Shown one piece after another: positions 1-7,627 of a DNA stretch of 9,078 bases. The notes beneath the pieces were generated by a model. That model had not been told where the DNA came from, did not search any database, and was given only the letters and a program-made list of their open reading frames with translations. Source of the stretch: Candidatus Zhuqueibacterota bacterium (GTDB lineage Bacteria > SM23-31 > B21-G16); NCBI GenBank assembly GCA_003644825.1, contig QNDJ01000042.1:1-9078 (forward strand). Reading direction: 5' to 3'. Numbering within the stretch: position 1 is the stretch's first letter; every line of letters starts with the position of its first letter. Made by a program: the position numbers and the translations under genes.

Positions 1-2
1 AA

Positions 3-3000
3 GATAAGTATGGATATTTTTTAATATCTCCTACCTTACTTTCTTTAAATAGAACTCCTGTTGGAAAGTCAGTTTATAATTATTTTTCAAGTTTTCCCAA
101 GCCATATATTCAGAGAAAAGTTGCAGTGGACACCCTCACCAATAATATTATTTTAAAAGAGGGTTATAGAGGGAATAATTTTCTTGAGCCTATTATTATG
201 AAGCCTGGACGGTTTAATATATATTATACGGAAAAATCTATAAGAAATAAGATTGAAAAACTGTTTTCCAATCCTTTAAGCGGTGGTGGAGATGGTGGTA
301 TAAAAAGAAAGGGACTTAATATATCAGTTCCTGTTCCAATAAAGAGTAAGGCTTTCAGAAGGGTATTTGGTGAAGGTGTTGGTCTTTCTGTTAATGGTAA
401 CATATATATAAAAGGTGGTTTTGGTCATCAATCGAGGAGTGCTGTTAGGTCGATAAGGCAGGGTTCAAATTATTCTTTTAAGCTTGAACAAACACAAAAA
501 TTTACAATCAAAGGTAAAATTGGTAATCTTATAGACGTAAAAGTTGACCAGGATTCAGAAAGAGGTTTTGAATTCGAGAATAATCTTAAGCTGAGGTTTG
601 ATGGTAAGGAAGATGAGATTTTTCAATTAATCGAAGCTGGTAATATAGGTCTTGCTCTTCCTGGAACACGGTTCGTTACTTTTAGTGGTGCGAACAGGGG
701 TCTTTTTGGGTTTAAAACGGTTTCCAAACTGGGGGGATTTCATCTTACAACTATTGCAAGCCTTGAAAAAGGAAAAAAACAGAAACTAAGCATTAAGGGT
801 GGACAAACATCTGAAAAAAAGATAATAAAAGATTACAATTATCTTAGGGGGGTTTATTTTTTCCTGGATGAATTTTATAGAAAAAACTACAAATTTAACA
901 GGGATGGGTTATTAATTGCTGACCCAAATAGAGAAATAGTAGACATAGAAGTATGGAAAGCAGGTCCCAACTACAATCTTAAGCCAGAAGCAAGGGAAGC
1001 CTGGGCCTGTTACGACCCGAATAATGCTGGAATAGATACGCTTAACGGAGGAGATGCAAATAATGTAAAAGGTTATTTTATACGGCTCATTGAAAACAAG
1101 GATTACTATGTTCAGAAACAGATGGGTTATATAATTATGGACCAGCCGGTTAGTGATGAGATACTGGCTGTTGCTTTTAGAGATGTAAGCGGTAATACCT
1201 ATGGTGATTTAGTTCCACCGGATAATGGTTCTTTTGTATTGAAGTTGATAAGGACGAAAAGGCCTTTTCCTACAGATAAAGCCTGGGACCTGGAGATGAA
1301 GAATGTTTACTATCTCGGGGGTAGAAACCTCAGCACAGATGGGCTGGAAATTTCCATAGTATATAATAGAACAAATACAAGAGATAAGGTTCAGGAAGAT
1401 GGAAAAAACTATCTTGAGATTTTTGGGCTTGACAGAAGACAGGAAAATGGTGCCCCGGGTTCCGACGACAAGGCAGATGTGGATAACCCGAATATATTTA
1501 ACCTTGCCCGGGGTGAGTTGATTATGCCCGGAGTTAGACCTTTTGACCCTGATAAAGACCCATTTCTGGATAAACCATCAGACCTGAGAGAGGACAGAAG
1601 AACCCCTGAAATCTATGACACTCTTTTTGTTAATCCGAATGATTACAACAGGTTTTCAAAGTTTGATATTGAAGTGAAATCTGCAAGTGTAAAATCTTCA
1701 TATAGCCTTGGATTTAATGTTTTACCAAATAGTGAAGAGGTTTATCTGGACAATAGAAAACTTACAAAAGGTGTTGATTATGATATAGATTACGATTTTG
1801 GAACTTTGACCATTCTTAATGAGAATGCCCTCAGACCGGGAGCAAATCTTGATATCAAATATGAGAGTGGTGAGATATTTCAGGTTGATAGAAAATCCTT
1901 ATTTGGTGGAAGACTTGAGTATAATTTCTGGGAAAACTCTTTTATAGGTGTTACAGGTCTGTATCTTGGAGAGAAGATTCTTGAGCAGAGGGTTAATGTC
2001 GGGCAGGAACCGGTGAGAAATTTTGTCTGGGATGTAAACACAAAACTTGATTTTGATTCTCAGTTACTAACAAAAACCCTTGATTGGTTACCGTTTGTTG
2101 AAGCAACTCAACCTTCTCATATATCTTTTGAAGGGGAGTTTGCCCAGATAAGGCCTAACTCGAATACTATGAATAACAGGGCAACCGGAGATTATAGGGG
2201 TGTTGCCTTTCTCGATGGTTTTGAAGGTAGCAAACGCTCTACTATTCTTGGACCTATGAGAAGGCAGTGGAGCCTGTCTTCGGTTCCTGTTGGAAAAAAT
2301 AAAATGCACCGGGGAAGGCTTTTATATTATAACCCTTTTAAGCAGGTGTTTGTAAAAGAGATTTTCCCGAATAAAGATGTTAACAGCAGAACAAGGCAGG
2401 TAGTTAACGTTCTTGTTATGAAATTGTATCAACCTCCTTATCATTATGTTCCTCCGGATAGTATCTGGGGTGGTATTATGAGGTGGATGACTACTGGTTT
2501 AACAAATCAAACCGAAACTAAATTTGTAGATGTGTGGGTTCAGGGAAATAAAGGAAAACTTCATATTGACCTCGGGATAATCAGTGAAGATATTATTCCA
2601 AATAATAAACTGGACACCGAAGAAATTGGCATCCCGAATAATATTTTAGACCAGGGAGAGGATACCGGACTGGATGGAATTAAAGGTAAAGATGGGGAAA
2701 GTGAGGAAGAAAAACAATTTGAACTGGAAACAGGATACCCTGCCTATGACGATTGGCAATACATAGAGGCAAGTGATAATTATGATAAAATTAATGGAAC
2801 TGAAAATAATGGAAGTGGAGAAAGAATCGATGGTTCAAGAGTTCCAGATACCGAAGACCTGGATAGAGATGGAAATTTAAACCTGAGAAATGATTATTTT
2901 TCTTACGAGATTACCCTCGGTGACAATACCCCTGATACTGCATATATAGCCGGTGGTAAAGACAATAAATATGGATGGAGGTTATATAGAATTCCAATAA

Positions 3001-5885
3001 ATGATTATAAATATAGAGTGGGAAATCCTGATTTATCAATGATTGAATTTGTAAGAATATGGATAGAAGGAATTGAAGGAGATAATGAAGCAATTGTAAT
3101 TTATCAGATAGAGCTTACAGGGAACAACTGGAAAGAGCTTGGTGTGGCAAAAAATGATACACTATGTTACCAGGGTGATTTTGTAAGGAATGATTCAATA
3201 GTAGCTGTAGAAGTTATAAATACTGAAGATAATGCTGAGATTTATAAATCTCCTCCAGGTGTAAAAGGACTTGAAGATAGGATAACAAGGGCAAGAGCAA
3301 AAGAACAGTCCCTCCTGATAAGGATAAATAATCTGCCACCACAATATTCTGCTGTAATCCAGAAAACTTTTTATGAAGATAAAGACCTTGTTCACTACGA
3401 AAAGTTAAAGATGTTCGTTCATGGACCACCTGAAGTAGGAACTGGTTCTTATCAGGCGGAATTCTTTCTCAGGTTTGGAAAAGATAAAAACAATTATTAC
3501 GAGTATAGAGCTCCTTTGTTTCCGGGCTGGGATAAAAGAAATAATGTGGAAATAAATTTAAGGGAACTGAGCAGAGTAAAGGTTGATTCGCCTGATGGAG
3601 TGAAAAGATTAGAAGGTAATAAGTCATACAGGATAATCGGTCAACCGACTTTGACACAGGTTCGTCAGATATTCTTTGGTGTCAAAAACACCAGTGAAAT
3701 ATCGGATTTTACTGGTAATGTCTGGATAGATGAGTTGAGGGTTAGTGATGTAGAAAAGGTATCGGGTTCGGCTCTGAGAGCGACTGCAAATATTAAACTT
3801 TCTGACATTATGACGGTTACTGCCCAGATTGAGAGAAAAAGAGCTGATTTTAGGACTGTAAATGAAAAATTTGGTACCGGTGATAATTCTCTTAATACAA
3901 GTTTTACATCAAACTTTAATTTTGCGAGATTGTTTTCTCCTGATGCAAGCTGGAATATTCCAGTAAGCATAAGTTATAACAATTCACAATCAAACCCTAA
4001 ATATATGGCTGGAAGTGATATTCTTCTTACACATCAACTGCCTGATTCACTCTATAATCTCCAGATAAAAAAGAACACTCAATTAAATTTTTCAACATCT
4101 CTCAAAAAGATTAAGAAATCAAAAAACTGGTTTTTAAAAAATACTATTGATTTAATCTCACTGAAGTTTGGTGGAAACAAAAGGGCAAGCAGGGATTTCA
4201 ATACGGAGATAAATGAACAATCGAGTTATTCTGGAAATATAAATTACGGATTATCCTTTGGTCGTCATTCCTTCAAACCTTTTGGATGGCTGGGAGATGC
4301 ACCCATTATAAATAAAATCAGTGGAATAGAGATTTTTTATTTACCATCTAAATTTTCAGTTTCCGCAGATGTAAAGGGTTCTGAAAGCAAGAGAAAGTTA
4401 AGGCAGGGTACTCTAAAACATATTCCAAAGTTTGATGTTCGCAGGAGCCTTTCAACGGGTTTTTCACCTCTAAAGAACCTGACTATTGATATTTCAAGAA
4501 ATTATGTAAATGATTTGAGGAACACAAATAAATCGGTATTGACAAAGTTTTTTCTACCTGAGTCTACAGCGGTAAGTACCTCTCAATCTATCAGAACGAG
4601 TTTCAGGCCAAAAATATTTAGCTGGCTCGGGAATAATTTCAGTTATTCTACAAATTATAATTTGAATCATAATATAGGGATGAGGACTGCTGGTAAAACA
4701 GCGGTACTTGATAGGTCATTTACAGGTGATATAAATTTTTCACTTGCCCAATTTTTTGGTTCTTTCAGGGGAAAGAAAGAAGGAGTGCCTGCAAAGCCTT
4801 CCGGGCGACCACCACCAAAAATTCGCCCTGGTGGTTTGAGAAAAAAACCAGAACCAGAAAAGAAAAAACCCGAATCAAAAGAGAAAAAGGAGGAAGGATT
4901 TTCTTTCTTTGGGATTTTAGAATCATTTGGAAAACTTTTTAATCCTTTTTCAATTAAGTATTTATCCAGTAAAAAGGTAACCGCTGTAGGTCTTTCGAAA
5001 GCGCCAACTATCGGGTTTCAGCTCGGACTTTCTGATACAACAGGGGTTCCGCAAAAGTTGAATGTTGGTAGTACTCAGGGAACCTCCAGTTTGAGGAACT
5101 CCCTATCCATTTCGTCCGGTTTGAACCTTTTCAAGGCTATAAATGTAAGTTTTGACTATACTGCCACTGAAACAAAAACAAGAACAGGAAGGTCTGAAAC
5201 AGGTGTTTCTGAGAAAACTTTTTTTGTAATGGGTGATGATCCGGATAAAAGCGGTTTTCCTTTTTTTAACTGGAGTATTAAATGCAGTGGGTTGGAAAAA
5301 TTTCTTTTTTTTGATAGGTTTTTTACTTCTCTTAATATAGACCATAATTTTTCAGGGAAAAGGACAGAAAAATGGCAGGGAGGATTATCTCATAAATCCG
5401 ACCTGACTTTTCAAAAAAGTTTTGCTCCTCTGCTGAGAATATCGATGACATGGAAATGGGGAATTACATCCTCAATTTTGTATAATAAGACCACGTCTTT
5501 AACTAAGTTTGCAAAGTCTGATAAATTAAACAGGGTCAGAAGCTCATATTTAAGTATAACTGTAAACTATTCCAAGGTTGGTGGTTTTAGAATTCCAATT
5601 CCTATCTGGCCATTTAATAATAAAGAGATAAAAAACAGTGTGAATTTCTCGTTTGTTTTATCAAAGAAATCTAATGTAAATGAAGGAACAGACCAATCTG
5701 GTAAATTTGTTGCTTTGAGCAAAAATGAATCTTTCAATTTTAAACCTAAAATTTCTTATACTTTCAGTTCTAAGGTTACGGGGGGGATATTCTTTGAATA
5801 TATAAAGAACAAAAATATTCAGGTTGGTGAAAATTCAACAAAGGATTTCGGTTTTGATGTAAGAATATCTATAAGTGGAAGCTAA
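3..5885 (+). CDS. sprA: SprA/Sov-family T9SS outer-membrane translocon, 5'-partial
   Basis: This is a homologue of SprA (Sov), the giant single-chain beta-barrel of the type IX secretion system. SprA passes folded cargo across the outer membrane and works with PorV and a plug protein. The frame is open from base 3 and gives 1960 codons in the window; Bacteroidota SprA is roughly 2,400 residues, so the signal peptide and N-terminus lie upstream. The GTG at 126 has no convincing Shine-Dalgarno and SprA-like sequence continues across it, so I reject it as the start. Family signatures seen in order are: EDEIFQLIEAGN and LPGTRF (about 609-680); GVDYDIDYDFGTL (about 1770-1810); EPVRNFVWDVN (about 2007-2040); FLDGFEGS (about 2208-2235), usually DDFEGS; Asp-rich loops (2600-2890); DKNNYYEYR and PGW (about 3480-3530); WIDELRVSD (about 3723-3750); then a long run of amphipathic strands. 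A Lys/Pro/Glu-rich insert lies near 4770-4900. It converges on tsaC, and no other T9SS gene is in view. The family call is secure; its function as a working T9SS is inferred. Confidence 0.93.
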   Translation, partial: DKYGYFLISPTLLSLNRTPVGKSVYNYFSSFPKPYIQRKVAVDTLTNNIILKEGYRGNNFLEPIIMKPGRFNIYYTEKSIRNKIEKLFSNPLSGGGDGGIKRKGLNISVPVPIKSKAFRRVFGEGVGLSVNGNIYIKGGFGHQSRSAVRSIRQGSNYSFKLEQTQKFTIKGKIGNLIDVKVDQDSERGFEFENNLKLRFDGKEDEIFQLIEAGNIGLALPGTRFVTFSGANRGLFGFKTVSKLGGFHLTTIASLEKGKKQKLSIKGGQTSEKKIIKDYNYLRGVYFFLDEFYRKNYKFNRDGLLIADPNREIVDIEVWKAGPNYNLKPEAREAWACYDPNNAGIDTLNGGDANNVKGYFIRLIENKDYYVQKQMGYIIMDQPVSDEILAVAFRDVSGNTYGDLVPPDNGSFVLKLIRTKRPFPTDKAWDLEMKNVYYLGGRNLSTDGLEISIVYNRTNTRDKVQEDGKNYLEIFGLDRRQENGAPGSDDKADVDNPNIFNLARGELIMPGVRPFDPDKDPFLDKPSDLREDRRTPEIYDTLFVNPNDYNRFSKFDIEVKSASVKSSYSLGFNVLPNSEEVYLDNRKLTKGVDYDIDYDFGTLTILNENALRPGANLDIKYESGEIFQVDRKSLFGGRLEYNFWENSFIGVTGLYLGEKILEQRVNVGQEPVRNFVWDVNTKLDFDSQLLTKTLDWLPFVEATQPSHISFEGEFAQIRPNSNTMNNRATGDYRGVAFLDGFEGSKRSTILGPMRRQWSLSSVPVGKNKMHRGRLLYYNPFKQVFVKEIFPNKDVNSRTRQVVNVLVMKLYQPPYHYVPPDSIWGGIMRWMTTGLTNQTETKFVDVWVQGNKGKLHIDLGIISEDIIPNNKLDTEEIGIPNNILDQGEDTGLDGIKGKDGESEEEKQFELETGYPAYDDWQYIEASDNYDKINGTENNGSGERIDGSRVPDTEDLDRDGNLNLRNDYFSYEITLGDNTPDTAYIAGGKDNKYGWRLYRIPINDYKYRVGNPDLSMIEFVRIWIEGIEGDNEAIVIYQIELTGNNWKELGVAKNDTLCYQGDFVRNDSIVAVEVINTEDNAEIYKSPPGVKGLEDRITRARAKEQSLLIRINNLPPQYSAVIQKTFYEDKDLVHYEKLKMFVHGPPEVGTGSYQAEFFLRFGKDKNNYYEYRAPLFPGWDKRNNVEINLRELSRVKVDSPDGVKRLEGNKSYRIIGQPTLTQVRQIFFGVKNTSEISDFTGNVWIDELRVSDVEKVSGSALRATANIKLSDIMTVTAQIERKRADFRTVNEKFGTGDNSLNTSFTSNFNFARLFSPDASWNIPVSISYNNSQSNPKYMAGSDILLTHQLPDSLYNLQIKKNTQLNFSTSLKKIKKSKNWFLKNTIDLISLKFGGNKRASRDFNTEINEQSSYSGNINYGLSFGRHSFKPFGWLGDAPIINKISGIEIFYLPSKFSVSADVKGSESKRKLRQGTLKHIPKFDVRRSLSTGFSPLKNLTIDISRNYVNDLRNTNKSVLTKFFLPESTAVSTSQSIRTSFRPKIFSWLGNNFSYSTNYNLNHNIGMRTAGKTAVLDRSFTGDINFSLAQFFGSFRGKKEGVPAKPSGRPPPKIRPGGLRKKPEPEKKKPESKEKKEEGFSFFGILESFGKLFNPFSIKYLSSKKVTAVGLSKAPTIGFQLGLSDTTGVPQKLNVGSTQGTSSLRNSLSISSGLNLFKAINVSFDYTATETKTRTGRSETGVSEKTFFVMGDDPDKSGFPFFNWSIKCSGLEKFLFFDRFFTSLNIDHNFSGKRTEKWQGGLSHKSDLTFQKSFAPLLRISMTWKWGITSSILYNKTTSLTKFAKSDKLNRVRSSYLSITVNYSKVGGFRIPIPIWPFNNKEIKNSVNFSFVLSKKSNVNEGTDQSGKFVALSKNESFNFKPKISYTFSSKVTGGIFFEYIKNKNIQVGENSTKDFGFDVRISISGS
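4768..4899 (+). other. Lys/Pro/Glu-rich low-complexity insert within SprA
   Basis: A stretch of about 44 residues inside the barrel part of SprA consists almost wholly of Lys, Pro, Glu, Gly and Arg, with PEPEKKKPESKEKKEE as its core. It separates normal-looking beta-rich sequence on both sides. The composition suggests a disordered, highly charged loop or linker. The DNA contains A runs (seven at 4841-4847, six at 4863-4868) and a Shine-Dalgarno-like AGGAGG at 4888-4893, but no start codon follows at a useful distance. I infer a loop between strands; whether it faces the periplasm or the outside cannot be told from sequence. Confidence 0.7.
5780..5786 (+). repeat. Homopolymeric G7 tract near the 3' end of sprA
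   Basis: Seven consecutive G residues lie about 32 codons before the sprA stop, in an otherwise AT-rich gene. Gain of one G would bring a TGA into frame within a few codons, and loss of one G would bring in a TAA within a few codons. Either slip would therefore remove the C-terminal strands of the barrel. Two G6 tracts also occur earlier in the gene, at 731-736 and 847-852. The tracts are directly visible; any regulatory role is conjecture. Confidence 0.4.
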
Positions 5886-6514
5886 ATTACAGGTCCAATC
5901 AGTTCTTCTATTTCCCATTTTTTTATTACACCTTCTCTCAACAATAATGGTTTATTACCGGTTAAATCAAGTATTGTAGATGAAGATATTGAAGAGATTC
6001 TTCCACCATCTAATACAATATCTGCGTTCTCAAGTAATTCATCTGGAATTTCTCTGGTTTCTCTTGTATCTTTCCCGGCAGATATGTTTGCACTTGTTGA
6101 AATTAATATTCCTCCGGAGTATTCGGCTAATTTTTTTGCAATTATATTTGAAGAAACCCGTATCCCCGGTTTTAGTAATTCTTTTTTCCTGCCAGGAAGT
6201 TTGATTCTATTGATTATCAGTGTTAAAGGACCGGGCCAGAATCTCTCTATTAGCATAAAAAATGCCCCGGGAAGCTCCTTTGATACTTCGTTGATCACCT
6301 CTAATCCGGAAATAATATAGTGAAATGGTTTTGTTTTTTCTCTTTTTTTCAATTCAAAGATTTTTTCGACGGTGGTTTCGTTGAAAGGGTCACCACCAAT
6401 TCCATATAATGTTTCTGTTGGATAGATAACAATACCACCGGTTTGTACAATTTTTCCAGCTTTTTTTAATATTTCTAAATCGGGTTTTTCCTGGTTTATT
6501 TTGTAAATTTTCAT
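5882..6514 (-). CDS. tsaC: L-threonylcarbamoyladenylate synthase (TsaC/YrdC family)
   Basis: This cytoplasmic enzyme makes threonylcarbamoyl-AMP from threonine, bicarbonate and ATP, the first step of the universal t6A modification at position 37 of ANN-decoding tRNAs. The 210-residue protein is a single YrdC domain, so it is the short TsaC form rather than Sua5 with its extra C-terminal domain. Visible signatures are YPTETLYGIG (31-40), a KxR element at 56-58 followed by KP at 62-63, WPGPLT (93-98), GIRV (117-120), STSAN (139-143), STILDL (179-184) and LLREG (191-195). The ATG lies in an ATGA overlap with the stop of the upstream glycosyltransferase gene. No Shine-Dalgarno is evident, so translation is probably by coupling. 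The TAG stop overlaps the sprA stop on the other strand. TsaD, TsaB and TsaE are not in the window. YrdC-like proteins of other function exist (HypF, for example), but the short single-domain form and full motif set favour TsaC. Confidence 0.93.
   Translation of the reverse strand: MKIYKINQEKPDLEILKKAGKIVQTGGIVIYPTETLYGIGGDPFNETTVEKIFELKKREKTKPFHYIISGLEVINEVSKELPGAFFMLIERFWPGPLTLIINRIKLPGRKKELLKPGIRVSSNIIAKKLAEYSGGILISTSANISAGKDTRETREIPDELLENADIVLDGGRISSISSSTILDLTGNKPLLLREGVIKKWEIEELIGPVI
6511..6514 (-). promoter_or_regulatory. ATGA stop-start overlap coupling the glycosyltransferase gene to tsaC
   Basis: The TGA of the glycosyltransferase gene and the ATG of tsaC share the four bases ATGA on the - strand. 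No ribosome-binding sequence is apparent upstream of the tsaC ATG. This arrangement usually means termination-reinitiation, so tsaC is expected to be expressed from the same mRNA and in step with its upstream neighbour. Confidence 0.8.
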
Positions 6515-7539
6515 AGATATTTTAAAACAGCATTAAATACTCTTTCTGGAGTGATATTTTTCATACACTTAAAATGTTTTTCTTTGCATTTTTTACCCCC
6601 ATGGATGGAGCAGGGAGAACAATATATATTTTCTTTTAGAATTGTATGCCCTTCTCCGTAAGGATAAAAGCCGAATTCAGGTGAAGTTGGTCCATAAATA
6701 ACAACTACCTTTTTACCGGAACCTACAGCAAGATGAACAGCGCCACTATCATTTGATATTAAAACTTTTGACCTTCTTATAACTTCTCCTGACTGCTTCA
6801 GGGTTAGTTTTCCACAAAAATTTACAATGGGTATACCAGTTAAATTCTGAATTCTGTTACATATCATCAGGTCTTTTTTTCCACCTATCAGAAAAGATGG
6901 AACACTTTTCTTTTTCCATAATAATTTAATTAAGGAAACATATCCTTCTAAAAGCCACCTTTTTGTATTCCATTCTGAACCCGGGGCAATAGTTACAAAG
7001 TTTTCTGTTTCTGTTATTTTCAGTTTATTGAATTTTTCGTCAATAAAAGATTTGTCTTCGGGGGAGACCGATATTTCCGGGATACTACCTTTTTCAATAA
7101 TTCCAAACGCTGAAAGTAGAGAAAGATTTCTATCTATTTCATGAACATTTTTTTTATAAGGGACTTTTTCTGTCAAAAGGAATGCCCCTGCGCTGGTATC
7201 AAAACCAATTCTTTCAGGAATTCCTGCTAATTTACAGATAAGAGCAGAGCGAAATGACCTGTGAGGAATTACAGCAGTATCAAATTTCTCTGATTTTATC
7301 TTTTTTATAATTTTTATAAAGGGTTTTATTCCTTTTTCTTTTGTCTTTTTATCGTAAGTGATGAGCTCTGAGATTTCCGGAATTCCTTCCAGAAGGTTTA
7401 ATGAATCGGGTTTAAGCAAAAAATATATTTTACTTTCTTTAAAATACTTTTTTATTGATTTTACCAGTGGGATGGTTAAAATTACATCGCCTATGAAAGC
7501 TGTTTGAACAATTAATATTTTATTTTTCAGGTTTTCCAT
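6511..7539 (-). CDS. waaF: Glycosyltransferase family 9, LPS heptosyltransferase II-like
   Basis: This 342-residue protein belongs to GT9, the ADP-heptose:LPS heptosyltransferases, which add L-glycero-D-manno-heptose to the inner core of LPS at the cytoplasmic face of the inner membrane. The N-terminal Rossmann domain carries AFIGDVILTIP (14-24), with Asp18 in the position of the proposed catalytic Asp of WaaF/WaaC. PHRSFRSA (92-99) resembles the WaaF acceptor loop. The C-terminal nucleotide-sugar domain has APGSEWNTKRW (185-195), the NDSGAVHL motif (263-270) and YGPTSPEF (282-289). Four cysteines (307, 310, 318, 325) form the Cys cluster common in this family. Length is normal. An in-frame TAA 24 bases upstream fixes the start at the ATG at 7539; no Shine-Dalgarno precedes it. 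It overlaps tsaC by 4 bases and follows the aminopeptidase after an 88-base gap containing a hairpin. Family membership is firm; the exact sugar and acceptor (heptosyltransferase I, II, III or another GT9 activity) are not, so the symbol is tentative. Confidence 0.85.
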   Translation of the reverse strand: MENLKNKILIVQTAFIGDVILTIPLVKSIKKYFKESKIYFLLKPDSLNLLEGIPEISELITYDKKTKEKGIKPFIKIIKKIKSEKFDTAVIPHRSFRSALICKLAGIPERIGFDTSAGAFLLTEKVPYKKNVHEIDRNLSLLSAFGIIEKGSIPEISVSPEDKSFIDEKFNKLKITETENFVTIAPGSEWNTKRWLLEGYVSLIKLLWKKKSVPSFLIGGKKDLMICNRIQNLTGIPIVNFCGKLTLKQSGEVIRRSKVLISNDSGAVHLAVGSGKKVVVIYGPTSPEFGFYPYGEGHTILKENIYCSPCSIHGGKKCKEKHFKCMKNITPERVFNAVLKYL

Positions 7540-7561
7540 TACTGGAATAAAACAAACTGTT

Positions 7562-7622
7562 TAACCACAGAACACACTGTAAAGATTTATGTTTAATAAA
7601 GATACAGTATGTTCTGTGGTTA
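7562..7622 (-). repeat. Long inverted repeat (19-bp arms, one mismatch) between the aminopeptidase and glycosyltransferase genes
   Basis: Arms at 7562-7580 and 7604-7622 are reverse complements at 18 of 19 positions. The outer 13 bases, starting TAACCACAGAACA, match perfectly. The 23-base spacer contains a nested 5-bp pairing (TTTAT at 7586-7590 with ATAAA at 7596-7600). It begins just 5 bases past the aminopeptidase stop and ends 22 bases before the glycosyltransferase ATG. As RNA on the - strand it would form a strong hairpin. The sequence after it is only loosely T-rich, and the stem and loop are longer than in a classical intrinsic terminator. It may be an imperfect terminator or 3' mRNA-stabilising hairpin, or a dispersed palindromic (REP/MITE-like) element. 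The structure is certain; the role is not. Confidence 0.75.
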
Positions 7623-7627
7623 TCTTT

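Noticed and set aside
2088-3970. Several open frames of 60-101 codons on the - strand inside sprA, the longest at 3665-3970
   Set aside because: They lie wholly antisense to a gene with clear family signatures, show no recognisable motif or ribosome-binding site, and look like chance frames.
4841-4893. Programmed -1 frameshift at the A7 or A6 run with the AGGAGG sequence
   Set aside because: In known bacterial cases such as dnaX the Shine-Dalgarno-like element lies upstream of the slippery run. Here it is downstream, and no stimulatory hairpin is evident.
5103-5345. Basic 80-codon open frame antisense to the 3' part of sprA
   Set aside because: Its Lys/Phe richness is the mirror of the A- and T-rich codons of sprA; no domain or start signal supports it.
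5980-6320. Two + strand open frames opposite tsaC
   Set aside because: The opposite strand encodes the full TsaC motif set, so these are shadow frames.
7562-7622. Integron attC site reading of the inverted repeat
   Set aside because: No integrase, no cassette array and no recognisable attC core sites are present.
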